From positions 2,294,001-2,358,000 of the forward strand of contig NZ_CAJHAF010000001.1 of NCBI RefSeq assembly GCF_904846315.1: a DNA stretch of 64,000 bases, written 5' to 3'. Every line of letters begins with the position of its first letter. Position 1 is the first letter of the stretch. The translations under genes and the position numbers were made by a program. The notes under the pieces were generated by a model that was not told where the DNA came from, searched no databases, and saw only the letters and a program-made list of their open reading frames with translations. This DNA comes from Psychrobacter jeotgali. Lineage in GTDB: Bacteria > Pseudomonadota > Gammaproteobacteria > Pseudomonadales > Moraxellaceae. Of the stretch, positions 27,246 through 41,172 are shown piece by piece.

Positions 27246-27275
27246 AGCCCCAATATACTTCAGTATGTTGGGGCT
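27246..27275 (-). terminator. Distal terminator beyond the rRNA operon
   Basis: A 30-base hairpin: AGCCCC (27246-27251) pairs with GGGGCT (27270-27275), continuing through AAT and ATAC to a four-base loop. On the minus strand it is followed by six T. It ends whatever is transcribed from 27464 leftwards and protects the unknown operon from rRNA readthrough. Confidence 0.85.
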
Positions 27276-27464
27276 AGTCAGTAATAGAGTGCTGCCGAAC
27301 GAGGAGAGAGCCGTAAAAATTACCTACTCACTGCGAGCATGGCTCTTGTCTTGCGTCGGGTGAAATCGTGTTTCGCTTATTCCTCCTCAGGCAGTACAAG
27401 AGAAAACGCTTTAAATAGCGTTTTCTGGTAGGTCACATGGTAATGAGTGAGAATTAAAGATAAA
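27276..27464 (-). ncRNA. Candidate structured RNA between the two rRNA-operon terminators
   Basis: This 190-base stretch has no ORF but folds well. A closing stem GTGCTGCC (27289-27296) pairs with GGCAGTAC (27390-27397), GAGGAG (27301-27306) with CTCCTC (27383-27388), and AGAGCC (27307-27312) with GGCTCT (27341-27346). A separate 10-bp hairpin occupies 27401-27426. The enclosed unit is 109 bases, close to 5S rRNA length, and on the minus strand shares short matches with 5S (GAGTAGGTNAT, CCATG). It could be a decayed second 5S gene, a trailer RNA, or a small RNA. No known family was identified. Confidence 0.3.
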
Positions 27465-27502
27465 AAAAAGCCCCCTTAACTTAATTGTTAAGGGGGCTTT
27501 TT
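27465..27502 (-). terminator. Main rRNA operon terminator
   Basis: 16-bp perfect stem (27465-27480 with 27487-27502) containing GCCCCC/GGGGGC, loop TTAATT, then T-run on the minus strand. It lies 10 bases beyond the 5S 3' end. Confidence 0.92.
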
Positions 27503-27512
27503 AGGAATAGAG

Positions 27513-27628
27513 AGCTGACGATGACCTACTCTCACATGGCCGGAGCCACACTACCATCGGCGCTACGATGTTTCACTGCTGAGTTCGGGAAGGGATCAGG
27601 TGGTGCCATCGTGCTATTGTCGTCAGCA
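27513..27628 (-). rRNA. rrf: 5S ribosomal RNA
   Basis: About 116 bases. The terminal helix GCTGACGAC pairs with its imperfect complement GTCATCGTCAGC, and the conserved core reads CCGAACTCAGCAGTGAAAC and CGCCGATGGTAGTGTGG. Last gene of the operon, closely followed by the terminator. Ends are placed by comparison with E. coli 5S from memory and may be off by a base or two. Confidence 0.95.
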
Positions 27629-27751
27629 AAGGGGGTTAGATATGAGTCTGTGTTGTTTTACTTATTTGACTAAGTATCACTTATCCTAACTGAATCAAGG
27701 ATAAAGGTGATATCGATATAATGCTTGATACAAACCACTTGGGTGTTGTAT

Positions 27752-30605
<2,854 letters not shown>

Positions 30606-30912
30606 ATACAACCCCAAAGGGTCTTTGTCAGCAATTATAACGATATCACCTATGTTTACGCTTGATTCAGTTCTCTTTACTTTTTTAATAACTTACCCCT
30701 GGGATAACAACGGATGTCGTTAAGAGGTAAGTTATTAAGGTTAGGAGCGACGCGTGAACACGTCATTCCTAACCCAGACTCATATCTATGTTTTTAAATA
30801 GTTCCTAATCCTTCGTCAGGTATTAGGTTCTGTATAAAACAGAAGTAAATAATCTTCTTAAAATTGGATTACTTAATTCTGTATTATTATATTTAAAGCT
30901 TGCTGTTTATTA
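30606..30912 (-). other. 23S-side internal transcribed spacer with two hairpins
   Basis: About 300 bases between tRNA-Ala and 23S. Two strong palindromes: AATAACTTAC (30687-30696) with 30727-30736, and GTTAGGA (30740-30746) with TCCTAAC (30767-30773), the latter with an inner GACG/CGTC stem. The rest is AT-rich. Likely RNA processing or antitermination structure. Confidence 0.6.
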
Positions 30913-30988
30913 TGGTGGAGCCAAACGGAGTCGAACCGTTGACCTCCTGCGTGCAAGGCAGGCGCTCTACCAACTGAGCTATGGCCCC
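30913..30988 (-). tRNA. alaT: tRNA-Ala (anticodon TGC)
   Basis: 76-base cloverleaf starting GGGGCCATAGCTCAG, anticodon loop CTTGCAC with TGC, T-loop GGTTCGACTCC, and encoded CCA end. It lies in the usual spacer position beside tRNA-Ile. Confidence 0.97.
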
Positions 30989-30996
30989 ATGATGTA

Positions 30997-31073
30997 TGGT
31001 GGGTCTGATAAGACTTGAACTTATGACCCCCGCGTTATCAACACGGTGCTCTAACCAGCTGAGCTACAGACCC
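30997..31073 (-). tRNA. ileT: tRNA-Ile (anticodon GAT)
   Basis: 77-base cloverleaf starting GGGTCTGTAGCTCAG, anticodon loop TTGATAA with GAT, T-arm AAGTTCAAGTCTT, and encoded CCA. First tRNA of the 16S-23S spacer. Confidence 0.97.
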
Positions 31074-31087
31074 TGAGCGAGGATACC

Positions 31088-31225
31088 ATCAAAGCACTGC
31101 TTTGATCCGAGCGCAAGAGTAATTTCCTTAAAGGGAAATTGCTAAAAGCCCTGTATCTTCTTACACTTTATAGCGTAATTATACTTTTTTAGCTTCGCAA
31201 GGAAAATCCTTTAAATAGGATTTTC
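31088..31225 (-). repeat. Three short palindromes in the 16S-tRNA spacer
   Basis: ATCAAAGC with GCTTTGAT (31088-31106), AATTTCC with its complement around TTAAA (31121-31140), and GAAAATCCT with AGGATTTTC around TTAAAT (31202-31225). The last has the same loop and outer stem as the hairpin at 27401-27426 after 5S. Confidence 0.6.
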
Positions 31226-31278
31226 TATTAGCGTGACTAACAGTACCATGACGCTTAAGCTTTAATAAACTAGCTTAA

Positions 31279-31319
31279 ACTAAAGAACAACTTGTTGTGA
31301 ATTCTTGCTGACCGAATGC
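31279..31319 (-). other. 3' half of the 16S precursor processing stem
   Basis: This segment is the near-perfect complement of 33047-33092 across the 16S gene. The shared core is ACTAAAGAACAACTTGT followed by a TTGCTGAC block. Together they form the long duplex cut by RNase III in pre-16S RNA. Confidence 0.85.
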
Positions 31320-31325
31320 CGTCTA

Positions 31326-32864
<1,539 letters not shown>

Positions 32865-33046
32865 AATCTTGCTTGAAGTCTTCACTATAAATAGTAAGAT
32901 GACTTCTAATCTTGGCTCATCTAATCTGGCATGTCGCTCTAAATTATGTTCGTAATGAATTAACTTTGAGTTTTCTTGCTGATTAAATGATAATTTTTAT
33001 AGTTAGAGTTCCTCCCGAAAAGAGAAGAAAACCAACTTTATTTTTA

Positions 33047-33092
33047 GCATTCTGTGTCAGCAAAAATCCACACAAGTTGTTCTTTAGTTTCG
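33047..33092 (-). other. 5' half of the 16S precursor processing stem
   Basis: Leader segment complementary to 31279-31319 on the other side of 16S; see that entry. It lies about 180 bases before the mature 16S 5' end. Confidence 0.85.
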
Positions 33093-33200
33093 CTTTTAAA
33101 TAGTGTCTTACTTCTGTCGTCCAGTAAGTAAGTAATACTGTATTCTGTTTGCTAAGATAGTCTTAATCCCTTGCGGGTTGTTCTATCTAGCGAGCCGACT

Positions 33201-33228
33201 ATCATATCATAACGATTTGGTTTGTCAA
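33201..33228 (-). promoter_or_regulatory. rRNA promoter P3 (proximal)
   Basis: On the minus strand: -35 TTGACA (33223-33228), 16-base spacer, -10 TATGAT (33201-33206), then a GC-rich discriminator (GTCGGCTCGC), typical of growth-rate-controlled rRNA promoters. Confidence 0.85.
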
Positions 33229-33318
33229 GCTTTTTTATAATTTGTTTCAGTAAGTTAAGAAGTTGATTTGGCTAATAATGTTAGCCTGTATCTCGTCCTA
33301 TCCCTTAATGAGGTGCGT

Positions 33319-33346
33319 ATTATAGACGCTTTATTTATGAAGTCAA
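33319..33346 (-). promoter_or_regulatory. rRNA promoter P2 (middle)
   Basis: On the minus strand: -35 TTGACT (33341-33346), 16-base spacer, consensus -10 TATAAT (33319-33324), followed by ACGCACC. Confidence 0.85.
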
Positions 33347-33488
33347 GAAGTATTTTAAGTTAGTTTGAAAGTTTTTATCTTAAAAGATTTGAACTCAAAC
33401 TGTGGCTGGTTATCAATAGCTTCGCTATTTAATAATTAGTCAGTGGTAAAACCACTTTCCATACCGCCTTCCCTCTCGACTGGGTGGC

Positions 33489-33516
33489 ATTATACGTGGT
33501 TTTAATTGGGCGTCAA
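33489..33516 (-). promoter_or_regulatory. rRNA promoter P1 (distal)
   Basis: On the minus strand: -35 TTGACG (33511-33516), 16-base spacer, consensus -10 TATAAT (33489-33494), followed by GCCACCC. Confidence 0.85.
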
Positions 33517-34389
33517 GCGGTTATTGGGGTTTATTTTGAATTTATATAAGCTGTTCTGATTTGTTGCGTGTTTTCAAGGGGTTAGCTATACCAACCTTTA
33601 CTACTCAAAGCCCGTTGTTATTAGTTGCTACTATATAGTAGTTTGTTCAGCCCTGTTCTCTACCATGATGGCTTTGACGTGTGCAGGCTTACCTTCTCTA
33701 CTCATATCATTAGGCTTCTTCATTTTGGCTCTATTTTTTGCGCTACTCTTTACCCTCTTTTTTGATTCTATTCTATATAGCACTCTACATAGAGTAGTAG
33801 CTTAGCTAATTTTAGCAGTAGAGTATTGATATCTACTGGAGAGATACCTATATAGTAACACCATTAGTAGTACCATTTTATAAAAATCCTACTTAAGTAG
33901 CCGATACACCTTTCATTCATTTATTCCCATCCATTTTTATCATTATTAGATGAGAGCTATATTATATAGATGGTCTATAGATAACGGTGTACCACTATAA
34001 GCGATATGAAGCTGTGATTAGTGGATAATAACTTCACTCCTCAGCGTAATGTAAAAGAGATTACGCCTTACCCTTCATCCCTCGCTATCTAGTGTTTTTA
34101 GAGGTTTTTTGCTATAGTAGTTGCTTTTATGGCACTACTCGCTTGCATTGTCAGTTAAACGTACTTAAAGGACAGCGCTGCGCTTATGATTAGTTGGTTT
34201 TACTTATAATAGATGTATTAGACGCTATTGGTTTTAAGTAACAACTGCCCTTATAAAGGGTTAGCGTGATGGGTAATGTCGATATAACAAACATTTCACG
34301 ATTGGTGAATATAATTGATGTGGTCTTACGGTCATATGATTGATGGTTGCAATCATCACTGCCAACGGACCCAAAAAGGTGAATAGATT
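33517..34389. other. Intergenic region between rRNA promoters and thrS
   Basis: About 870 AT-rich bases between divergent units. It should hold the thrS promoter and leader, but I see no convincing ORF, tRNA or terminator. Two very short ORFs (46 aa plus strand at 33665; about 30 aa minus strand) lack ribosome-binding sites and were not accepted. ThrRS leaders are often autoregulated by tRNA-like hairpins; none was clear here. Confidence 0.4.
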
Positions 34390-36324
34390 ATGGTAGCAAT
34401 TACTTTACCCGATGGTAGCGTAAAAGAGTTTGAAGGCCAAACTACGGTTATGGAAGTGGCACAAAGTATCGGTCCGGGTCTTGCTAAAGCGACGGTCGCT
34501 GGACGCGTAGATGGTCAGTTGGTTGATGCCTCTGACCCTATTACTACCGATGCTAAAGTGGAAATTGTTACCCCGAGAGACCAAGATGGCGTTGATATTA
34601 TTCGCCACTCTTGTGCTCATTTACTAGGTCATGCGGTCAAGCAGCTCTATCCTGATGTCAAAATGGTCATTGGTCCGGTGATCGAAGATGGCTTTTATTA
34701 TGATATTTATAGCGAAACGCCATTTACGCCTGAGCATATGGAAAAGATCGAAAAGCGTATGATGGCGTTGATAAAGCAGGACTATGACGTCATAAAGAAA
34801 ATAACACCTCGTGATGAAGTCATTAAAATCTTTGAAGAGCGCGGTGAAGACTATAAGCTCAAGCTTATCAACGATATGCCGGGTGAAGAAGCCTTTGGTC
34901 TATATCATCATCAAGAATACGTCGATATGTGCCGCGGGCCGCACGTACCAAACACCCGTTTCTTAAAAGTATTTAAACTGACTAAAATGTCTGGTGCCTA
35001 TTGGCGCGGTGATGCCAAAAACGAGCAACTTCAACGTATTTATGGTACCGCATGGGCAGACAAAAAAGATCTAAAAGCCTATATTCAACGTATTGAAGAA
35101 GCCGAAAAACGTGATCATCGTAAAATTGGTAAAGCGCTTGATCTGTTTCATATGCAAGAGCAAGCGCCGGGCATGGTGTTTTGGCACGCTAATGGTTGGA
35201 CGATTTATCAAGTACTCGAGCAGTATATGCGTAAGGTACAATACGATAATGGCTATGAAGAGATTAGAACGCCACAAATCGTTGATCGTAGCCTGTGGGA
35301 GCGCTCAGGTCACTGGGGTAACTATGCGACCAATATGTTTACTACTTCTAGCGAAAACCGTGATTATGCGGTAAAACCAATGAACTGTCCTTGCCATGTG
35401 CAAGTATTCAATCAGGGCTTAAAATCTTATCGTGAATTACCTTTACGTATGGCAGAATTTGGTTCATGTCACCGTAATGAGCCTTCAGGCTCTCTACATG
35501 GGTTGATGCGCGTACGTGGTTTTACTCAGGATGATGCGCATATCTTTTGTACACCAGCGCAGATTCAGCAAGAAGTAGCAGAATTTATTAAGCTAACTTT
35601 GGCGGTATATGAAGACTTTGGCTTTAAAAACATCATTATGAAACTCTCAACCCGTCCAGAAAAGCGTGTTGGTAGCGACGAATCATGGGACTTCGCTGAA
35701 AAAGCCTTAGCTGATGCTCTAGATAGCTCAGGACTTGATTGGGAATATCTGCCGGGTGAAGGCGCATTCTATGGTCCAAAGATTGAATTTAGTCTAAAAG
35801 ATAGCTTAGGACGAGTTTGGCAGTGCGGTACTATCCAGGTTGATCCTAATATGCCTGAGCGTTTGGATGCTGAATTCGTCAATGAGCAAGGGGAGCGCGA
35901 AACTCCTATTATGCTACACCGAGCAATCCTAGGTTCGTTTGAGCGTTTTATCGGTATTCTGATCGAAAACTATGCCGGATGGATGCCAGTATGGCTCGCT
36001 CCCAAGCAAGTAGCGGTCATGAATATCACTGATAAACAGAGTGATGCTTGCAAAAATGTCGTCAATGAGCTCAAAAATGCAGGTTTGCGTGCTATTAGTG
36101 ACTTGCGTAACGAAAAAATTGGATTTAAGATACGAGAGAAAACATTAGAACGTATTCCCTATATGCTAGTATTGGGGGATAAAGAAGTTGAGTCAGGTAG
36201 CGTTAACGTCCGTACCCGTGAAGGTGAAAACCTTGGCGTTATGTCTGTCCCTGAATTTATTAAATTAGTACAGCAAGCTGTCAGCGATAAAGGCCGACAA
36301 AAACAAAAAATAGATGAGGAGTAA
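34390..36324 (+). CDS. thrS: Threonyl-tRNA synthetase
   Basis: ThrRS charges tRNA-Thr. The 644-aa protein has the N-terminal TGS domain ([20 protein letters not shown]), the editing domain with [16 protein letters not shown] and the later C-RGPHVPNT motif, the class II core with motif 2 ([15 protein letters not shown]) and motif 3 ([15 protein letters not shown]), the zinc-binding MNCPCHVQ, and the anticodon-binding C-terminus. Length is standard. AAAGGTG precedes the ATG. Its last codons carry the ribosome-binding site of infC, which starts 6 bases after the thrS stop. Confidence 0.98.
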   Translation: MVAITLPDGSVKEFEGQTTVMEVAQSIGPGLAKATVAGRVDGQLVDASDPITTDAKVEIVTPRDQDGVDIIRHSCAHLLGHAVKQLYPDVKMVIGPVIEDGFYYDIYSETPFTPEHMEKIEKRMMALIKQDYDVIKKITPRDEVIKIFEERGEDYKLKLINDMPGEEAFGLYHHQEYVDMCRGPHVPNTRFLKVFKLTKMSGAYWRGDAKNEQLQRIYGTAWADKKDLKAYIQRIEEAEKRDHRKIGKALDLFHMQEQAPGMVFWHANGWTIYQVLEQYMRKVQYDNGYEEIRTPQIVDRSLWERSGHWGNYATNMFTTSSENRDYAVKPMNCPCHVQVFNQGLKSYRELPLRMAEFGSCHRNEPSGSLHGLMRVRGFTQDDAHIFCTPAQIQQEVAEFIKLTLAVYEDFGFKNIIMKLSTRPEKRVGSDESWDFAEKALADALDSSGLDWEYLPGEGAFYGPKIEFSLKDSLGRVWQCGTIQVDPNMPERLDAEFVNEQGERETPIMLHRAILGSFERFIGILIENYAGWMPVWLAPKQVAVMNITDKQSDACKNVVNELKNAGLRAISDLRNEKIGFKIREKTLERIPYMLVLGDKEVESGSVNVRTREGENLGVMSVPEFIKLVQQAVSDKGRQKQKIDEE

Positions 36325-36329
36325 TACCT

Positions 36330-36851
36330 ATTAAACAGTCAAACCGTTTGAACATCAACGAAGATATCAGTGCTAAAGAAGTCCGTCTGGTCAAAGAAGA
36401 TGGCGAACAGATGGGCGTGGTTGATATCGATACCGCGATGAAAGCGGCTCGTGATGAAAACCTAGATTTGGTTGAATTGGTTCCTGATGCCAAACCGCCA
36501 GTATGTAAGGTCATGGATTATAAACATTATCTCTATGATCAAAAGCAAAAGGCGAAAGAGGCTAAAAAGAATCAAAAGCAGACCCAGCTTAAAGAGATGA
36601 AACTGCGTCCTAGTACTGATGAAGCAGATTATCAAGTGAAACTGCGTAAGATTGTCAGCTTCTTAGAAGATCAGGATAAAGTTAAAATCAGTATTCGCTT
36701 CCGTGGTCGCGAGATGGCACACCAAGAACTTGGTCGTAAACAGCTCGAGCGTATTATCGAAGATACCGCTGATATCTCAAACGTCGAACAGCCTCCAAAA
36801 ATGGAAGGTCGACAAATGGGTATGCTATTAGGACCTACTAAGAAAAAATAG
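36330..36851 (+). CDS. infC: Translation initiation factor IF-3 (ATT start)
   Basis: IF-3 keeps the 30S subunit free and checks start-codon selection. Both domains and the Lys-rich linker are visible ([42 protein letters not shown]-type hinge, [19 protein letters not shown] end). The start is an ATT at 36330, six codons before the first TTG; a strong GAGGAG lies 9 bases upstream inside the end of thrS. An AUU start for infC is conserved in enterobacteria and underlies IF-3 autoregulation. The product is 173 aa. The usual followers rpmI and rplT are absent; a terminator comes next. Confidence 0.95.
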   Translation: MKQSNRLNINEDISAKEVRLVKEDGEQMGVVDIDTAMKAARDENLDLVELVPDAKPPVCKVMDYKHYLYDQKQKAKEAKKNQKQTQLKEMKLRPSTDEADYQVKLRKIVSFLEDQDKVKISIRFRGREMAHQELGRKQLERIIEDTADISNVEQPPKMEGRQMGMLLGPTKKK

Positions 36852-36927
36852 TCACATAGCTTACGGTTAGTAGGCCGTTGTGACTCAGTAGCTATAAGCT
36901 AATACTATTTATATATCTAAGCTTTTT

Positions 36928-36963
36928 GACCATCAATATGCTGCGGGATATTGATGGTCTTTT
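36928..36963 (+). terminator. infC terminator
   Basis: 12-bp perfect stem GACCATCAATAT (36928-36939) with 36948-36959, loop GCTGCGGG, then TTTT. Confidence 0.85.
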
Positions 36964-37384
36964 ACTATAAGCTTATAAAATCTCTTCCTTCTTTATTTCT
37001 CAAATCTAGTTTCTTTGACAAGTTTTTAATATTTGCCCTCGAAATACCCAACCTCTATGAATACAAAAGTACATTTTAAGGGTTTGAGTTAAAGATTCGA
37101 GAGTTAGAGCTGTAAAGGCTGTAGCATACGTACTATATTTACCCAACATATTTTACAAAACCAGCCTTCATCATCCTCTCATTAAGCGTTAATCTAAAGA
37201 CTCAGCTGCAATCAGCCACTTAAAGTAATTTATCTAGGTATATTTATGTCCATTTTAGCTATTAGATAGCCCTATATACATTTATGATACTGGCACCCTA
37301 AAACGATAATTACTCTAATTTATTACCCTACTTTAATTATACTATCGCTAAATTTATTCTCATTTGGTTATTATAGGAAATTTC
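36964..37384. other. Intergenic region, AT-rich
   Basis: About 420 bases between the infC terminator and the telA-like gene. No ORF, RNA or repeat that I can support; presumably the promoter region for the next gene. Confidence 0.4.
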
Positions 37385-38629
37385 ATGCAAGAATTGACTC
37401 CACCTGAAAATGCCTCAACTCCTAGTATCTCTCTAACGCCGCCTGAGCCTGTAAAAGAGGTAGAGAGAAGTGAGGCGGATCAAATGGTCAAGTTGGATGA
37501 AAGTCAGATTCCAGAGCTTGACGCTAAAGTAGATGCTTTTGTCGATCATGTACTGACCAATTCAGTACATAGCCCTGAGTTTCAGCAAAATGTGCAGTCT
37601 ATTCATAATTTGGGCTCTAAAGAAATCCGTGAATCGGCACAGGTTTCTAATCGCATGCTAGAGCTACCGGCTAAAAGTCTTAATGATAGCTTGTTTGATA
37701 ACTCGCCTATTGCTAAATCATTGACTGAGCTGCGCGGTATTGTAGAGGATTTGGATCCCAGTAAAAAACAGCTGACCAGCTCACGTAAGTTGTTTGGTTT
37801 GATTCCTTTTGGTAATAAGGTACAAGACTACTTTCGTCAGTATGAGTCCGCACAGTCGCATATTAATGCCGTAGTGACTAGCCTATATAATGGTAAAGAT
37901 GAGCTGCTCAAAGACAATGCTATGATTGAGCAAGAAAAAGTCAATATGTGGGAGCTTATGCAGTCTATTCGCCAGTATATCTATGTGGGCAAAAAGATTG
38001 ATGAAGAGCTTGAGCAAAAAATTTATGCTCTAGAAGCCACCGATCCTGAAAAGGCACGTATTATAAAAGAAGAGATGTTGTTTTATGTGCGTCAAAAGAA
38101 TACTGACTTTTTGACCCAATTAGCAGTGAACGTGCAAGGTTATTTAGCACTTGATACCATTCGCAAAAATAACTTAGAGCTGATTAAAGGGGTAGATCGA
38201 GCCACCACTACCACTGTTTCGGCACTACGCACGGCGGTGGTCGTTGCTCAAGCGATGACCAATCAAAAGCTGGTGCTCGATCAAATTACTGCGCTCAATA
38301 AAACCACCAGCAGCCTTATTGAATCAACCTCAGAGATGCTAAAACGTCAATCAGGCGAGATTCATGAGCAAGCAACCAGTAGTACTATTGAGCTTGATAA
38401 ATTACAAAACGCCTTTAATAACGTCTATGACACCATGGATATGATTAGTAATTATAAAATTGAAGCGCTGGAAAATATGAAGCAAACCGTCAACACTTTG
38501 ACGACTGAAGTTGATAAAGCGCAAAAATATCTAGATAAATCGAATCAAACGACTGTTTTGGAAGTCTCAAAAGAGCTGGACAGCAAAAAGATAGCCGATA
38601 AATCTAGTAACACTGATATCGACATTTAA
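37385..38629 (+). CDS. TelA/KlaA family toxic-anion-resistance protein
   Basis: A 414-aa, mostly helical cytoplasmic protein of the TelA family (PF05816). The diagnostic central region includes LFGLIPFGNKVQDYFRQYESAQSHIN, and KDNAMIEQEKVNMWELMQ, followed by VNVQGYLALD and the C-terminal TTTVSALRTAVVVAQA. Members are linked to tellurite resistance and, in many genomes, to the XpaC/TerD stress systems. No xpaC or ter genes are adjacent, so the role here is open. The ATG has AGGA 7 bases upstream; a TTG at 37364 is rejected. Confidence 0.9.
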   Translation: MQELTPPENASTPSISLTPPEPVKEVERSEADQMVKLDESQIPELDAKVDAFVDHVLTNSVHSPEFQQNVQSIHNLGSKEIRESAQVSNRMLELPAKSLNDSLFDNSPIAKSLTELRGIVEDLDPSKKQLTSSRKLFGLIPFGNKVQDYFRQYESAQSHINAVVTSLYNGKDELLKDNAMIEQEKVNMWELMQSIRQYIYVGKKIDEELEQKIYALEATDPEKARIIKEEMLFYVRQKNTDFLTQLAVNVQGYLALDTIRKNNLELIKGVDRATTTTVSALRTAVVVAQAMTNQKLVLDQITALNKTTSSLIESTSEMLKRQSGEIHEQATSSTIELDKLQNAFNNVYDTMDMISNYKIEALENMKQTVNTLTTEVDKAQKYLDKSNQTTVLEVSKELDSKKIADKSSNTDIDI

Positions 38630-38773
38630 CTGCGGCGTTATTGATTAAAATAACGCTAAATACAGAGAGTTAATACGAGTGCTATAAGTTATTGCAATGT
38701 CACTCGTGTTATGCCTCGTGGTTCGTGTTAAGATGTCTACTATTAATAATTTTAAAAACAGATACGGTATTTT

Positions 38774-41053
38774 ATGAGTTGGAATGATCCAAACGCTTCG
38801 AGTGAAGCACAGAGATATGTCAATCCCATCCCTAGTCGTGAGCTAATATTGCGCACGATTACTGAGTTTGGTGATGCGACACATCAACAGTTAGCAAAAG
38901 CTTTTGATATTGATGATTCAGATCAGCTTGAAGCGTTAGCTAACCGCCTAAAAGCCATGGTACGAGATGGACAAGTTAATCGTGAAGGACGTCCTTCTCG
39001 CTTTCGCGCAGTGACCCAACAAGATGTGGTCACTGGCATAGTCGCTGCTCATGCCAAGGGCTTTGGCTTTGTGGTCTTGGCTGATATGCCAGATCTATTT
39101 TTGCATGAAAAGCAAATGCGCTGGGTATTCAACGGTGATAAGGTTGATGCCGTCGGCACCTCGATAGATAGTCGTGGCCGCACCGAAGGCCGCATCGTTG
39201 ATATCGTCGAGCGTCAACAAAATCAGTTTATTGGTACTTTAGCTCGTGATGAAGAAGGCTATAATGTCGAGCTTAGTAGCCCGAATAATCACCAACCGAT
39301 CACCGTGACTGATGATAATGTGCAAGCACTGAACGCTAATAAAGGTGATGCGGTCAAGGTTGATATCATTGACTGGCCCAATCAGCATGAATTTGCTACG
39401 GGTAAAATTACTGAAGTACTCGATGATGAAAATGATCGTGAATTGATTATTGAAACCACTTTACTCAATTATGATATTCCATCTGAATTTAGTGAAGCCG
39501 CTTTAAAGCAAGCCAATGCTTATGAAGAGCCTACTGAAAAGGATCTAAAAGGTCGTACTGATCTACGCGACCTGCCTTTAGTGACTATCGATGGCGAAGA
39601 TGCACGCGACTTTGATGATGCGGTGTTCGCTGAAAAACGTTCTGGTGGTAACTACCGAGTAGTAGTAGCTATTGCCGATGTCAGTCATTATGTGACTCCA
39701 AATTCTCCGCTTGATCAGGACGCTTTTGAGCGTGGTACTTCAGTATACTTTCCTCATCGAGTCATTCCGATGTTACCTGAGGTACTATCAAACGGTTTAT
39801 GCTCATTAAATCCTGATGTTAACCGCCTTTGTATGGTTGCTGATATAAAAGTATCACGCGCCGGTAATGTAACGGGCTACGACTTTTATCCAGCAGTTAT
39901 CCATTCACAGGCTCGCTTAACTTATAATCAAGTAAATAGTTATTTTGATAATCCAAAAGATAAGAGTGTACCGAAATCATTAACCGGTAATAAAGACGTT
40001 AAAAAGTCTATTGATACTCTACATCAGCTATTTGATTTACTGGTTAAAAAGCGTGAAGAACGTCATGCGATGGAGTTTGAAACCGTCGAGACTTATATTA
40101 AGTTTAATGAAAAAGGCGGTATTGCCGCTATCGTTCCTCGTACTCGCGGCGATGCGCATAAACTTATTGAAGAGTGTATGTTGCTCGCCAATACCTGTGC
40201 TGCGAACTTTGCCCTGAAAAAAGAGCTGCCGGTTCTTTATCGTAATCATGATAAGCCTGATAACGAAAAATCAATGCGTATTCATGAATATGCGAAAAAC
40301 TTTGGTTTATCTTTCCCAGAAGAGAGCCCAACGCAAGCAGACTATCAGCGCATTATCGAAGCTACCAAAGATAGACCCGATGCCATTAGTATTCACAGTA
40401 TGCTATTACGTTCAATGATGCAGGCGAACTACTCTCCTGACAATATTGGGCACTTTGGTTTAGCCTATGACGAATATAGTCACTTTACTTCGCCCATTCG
40501 TCGTTATCCTGACTTAATGCTACATCGGGCGATTAAGGCAGAAGTGACCAATAGTAAGCAACCGGTCATGGACTTCTCGCTAGAAGACGCTGGTACACAA
40601 ACCTCAGATACTGAGCGCCGAGCTGAAAAAGCTTCCCGCTATGTCGAGTCATGGCTCAAGTGTCATTATATGAAAGATCATGTGGGTGAAGAGTTTGAAG
40701 GTGTGGTCACCACAGTAACTAGCTTTGGATTATTTGTCACCCTGACTGATTTATATATTGATGGCTTGGTACACATCTCCAATGTTGGTGATGACTACTT
40801 TGTTTATGATGAGCAGCAGCAGCAGCTTATTGGCAAAGACAAAGGCACCTTGTTTGGGCTTGGTGATTTGGTAAAAGTCAAAGTCGCTGGTGTTAATATG
40901 GACTTGCTACAAATTGATTTTGATTTGACCGACAAACTAAAAGCCAGTCAGATGAATCAAACTAAGAAAAAGAGTCGTTCTAGCTCTAATGGCAAAAGTA
41001 CTAAAAACAGCAAGAGCAAAAATAACAACCAAAACAGTAGCAAAAAGAGTTAA
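38774..41053 (+). CDS. rnr: Ribonuclease R
   Basis: RNase R is a processive 3'-5' exoribonuclease that degrades structured RNA and is important in cold-adapted bacteria. Domain order over 759 aa: N-terminal winged helix (residues about 15-75), two cold-shock OB folds, the RNB catalytic domain with the aspartate cluster in DGEDARDFDDAVF, the FTSPIRRYPDLMLHR motif, an S1 domain (EEFEGVVTTVTSFGLFV), and a Lys/Ser/Asn-rich basic tail. Length and tail favour RNase R over RNase II. It is a single gene with a strong terminator. rlmB, its common neighbour, is not present here. Confidence 0.96.
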   Translation: MSWNDPNASSEAQRYVNPIPSRELILRTITEFGDATHQQLAKAFDIDDSDQLEALANRLKAMVRDGQVNREGRPSRFRAVTQQDVVTGIVAAHAKGFGFVVLADMPDLFLHEKQMRWVFNGDKVDAVGTSIDSRGRTEGRIVDIVERQQNQFIGTLARDEEGYNVELSSPNNHQPITVTDDNVQALNANKGDAVKVDIIDWPNQHEFATGKITEVLDDENDRELIIETTLLNYDIPSEFSEAALKQANAYEEPTEKDLKGRTDLRDLPLVTIDGEDARDFDDAVFAEKRSGGNYRVVVAIADVSHYVTPNSPLDQDAFERGTSVYFPHRVIPMLPEVLSNGLCSLNPDVNRLCMVADIKVSRAGNVTGYDFYPAVIHSQARLTYNQVNSYFDNPKDKSVPKSLTGNKDVKKSIDTLHQLFDLLVKKREERHAMEFETVETYIKFNEKGGIAAIVPRTRGDAHKLIEECMLLANTCAANFALKKELPVLYRNHDKPDNEKSMRIHEYAKNFGLSFPEESPTQADYQRIIEATKDRPDAISIHSMLLRSMMQANYSPDNIGHFGLAYDEYSHFTSPIRRYPDLMLHRAIKAEVTNSKQPVMDFSLEDAGTQTSDTERRAEKASRYVESWLKCHYMKDHVGEEFEGVVTTVTSFGLFVTLTDLYIDGLVHISNVGDDYFVYDEQQQQLIGKDKGTLFGLGDLVKVKVAGVNMDLLQIDFDLTDKLKASQMNQTKKKSRSSSNGKSTKNSKSKNNNQNSSKKS

Positions 41054-41100
41054 GCTTGATTCGCTATAAATGTTTAGTTATGAATGACAGTGACTAGAAT

Positions 41101-41134
41101 AAAAGGGGGCTAAAGATATCTTTGGCCCCCTTTT
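41101..41134. terminator. Bidirectional terminator after rnr
   Basis: AAAAGGGGGC (41101-41110) pairs with GCCCCCTTTT (41125-41134), with an inner TAAAG/CTTTG extension. It serves rnr and the convergent small gene. Confidence 0.9.
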
Positions 41135-41172
41135 TATATCCGTTAGTTCTAATAGTACTCAATAACAATAAC

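Noticed and set aside
27276..27464. 6S RNA, SRP RNA, tmRNA or RNase P RNA identity for the segment after 5S
   Set aside because: None of the conserved core sequences that I know for those RNAs is present.
27485..27673. 62-aa plus-strand ORF across 5S rRNA
   Set aside because: It covers the 5S gene and part of the terminator; no coding signals.
33657..33723. Short minus-strand ORF starting MKKPND in the same spacer
   Set aside because: About 30 codons with no ribosome-binding site or recognisable relative.
33665..33805. 46-aa hydrophobic plus-strand ORF near the rRNA promoters
   Set aside because: No ribosome-binding site; the region is pyrimidine-rich, which alone gives Leu/Phe runs.
37364..37384. 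TTG-started extension of the TelA-like protein
   Set aside because: The ATG at 37385 has AGGA at proper distance and the extension has none.
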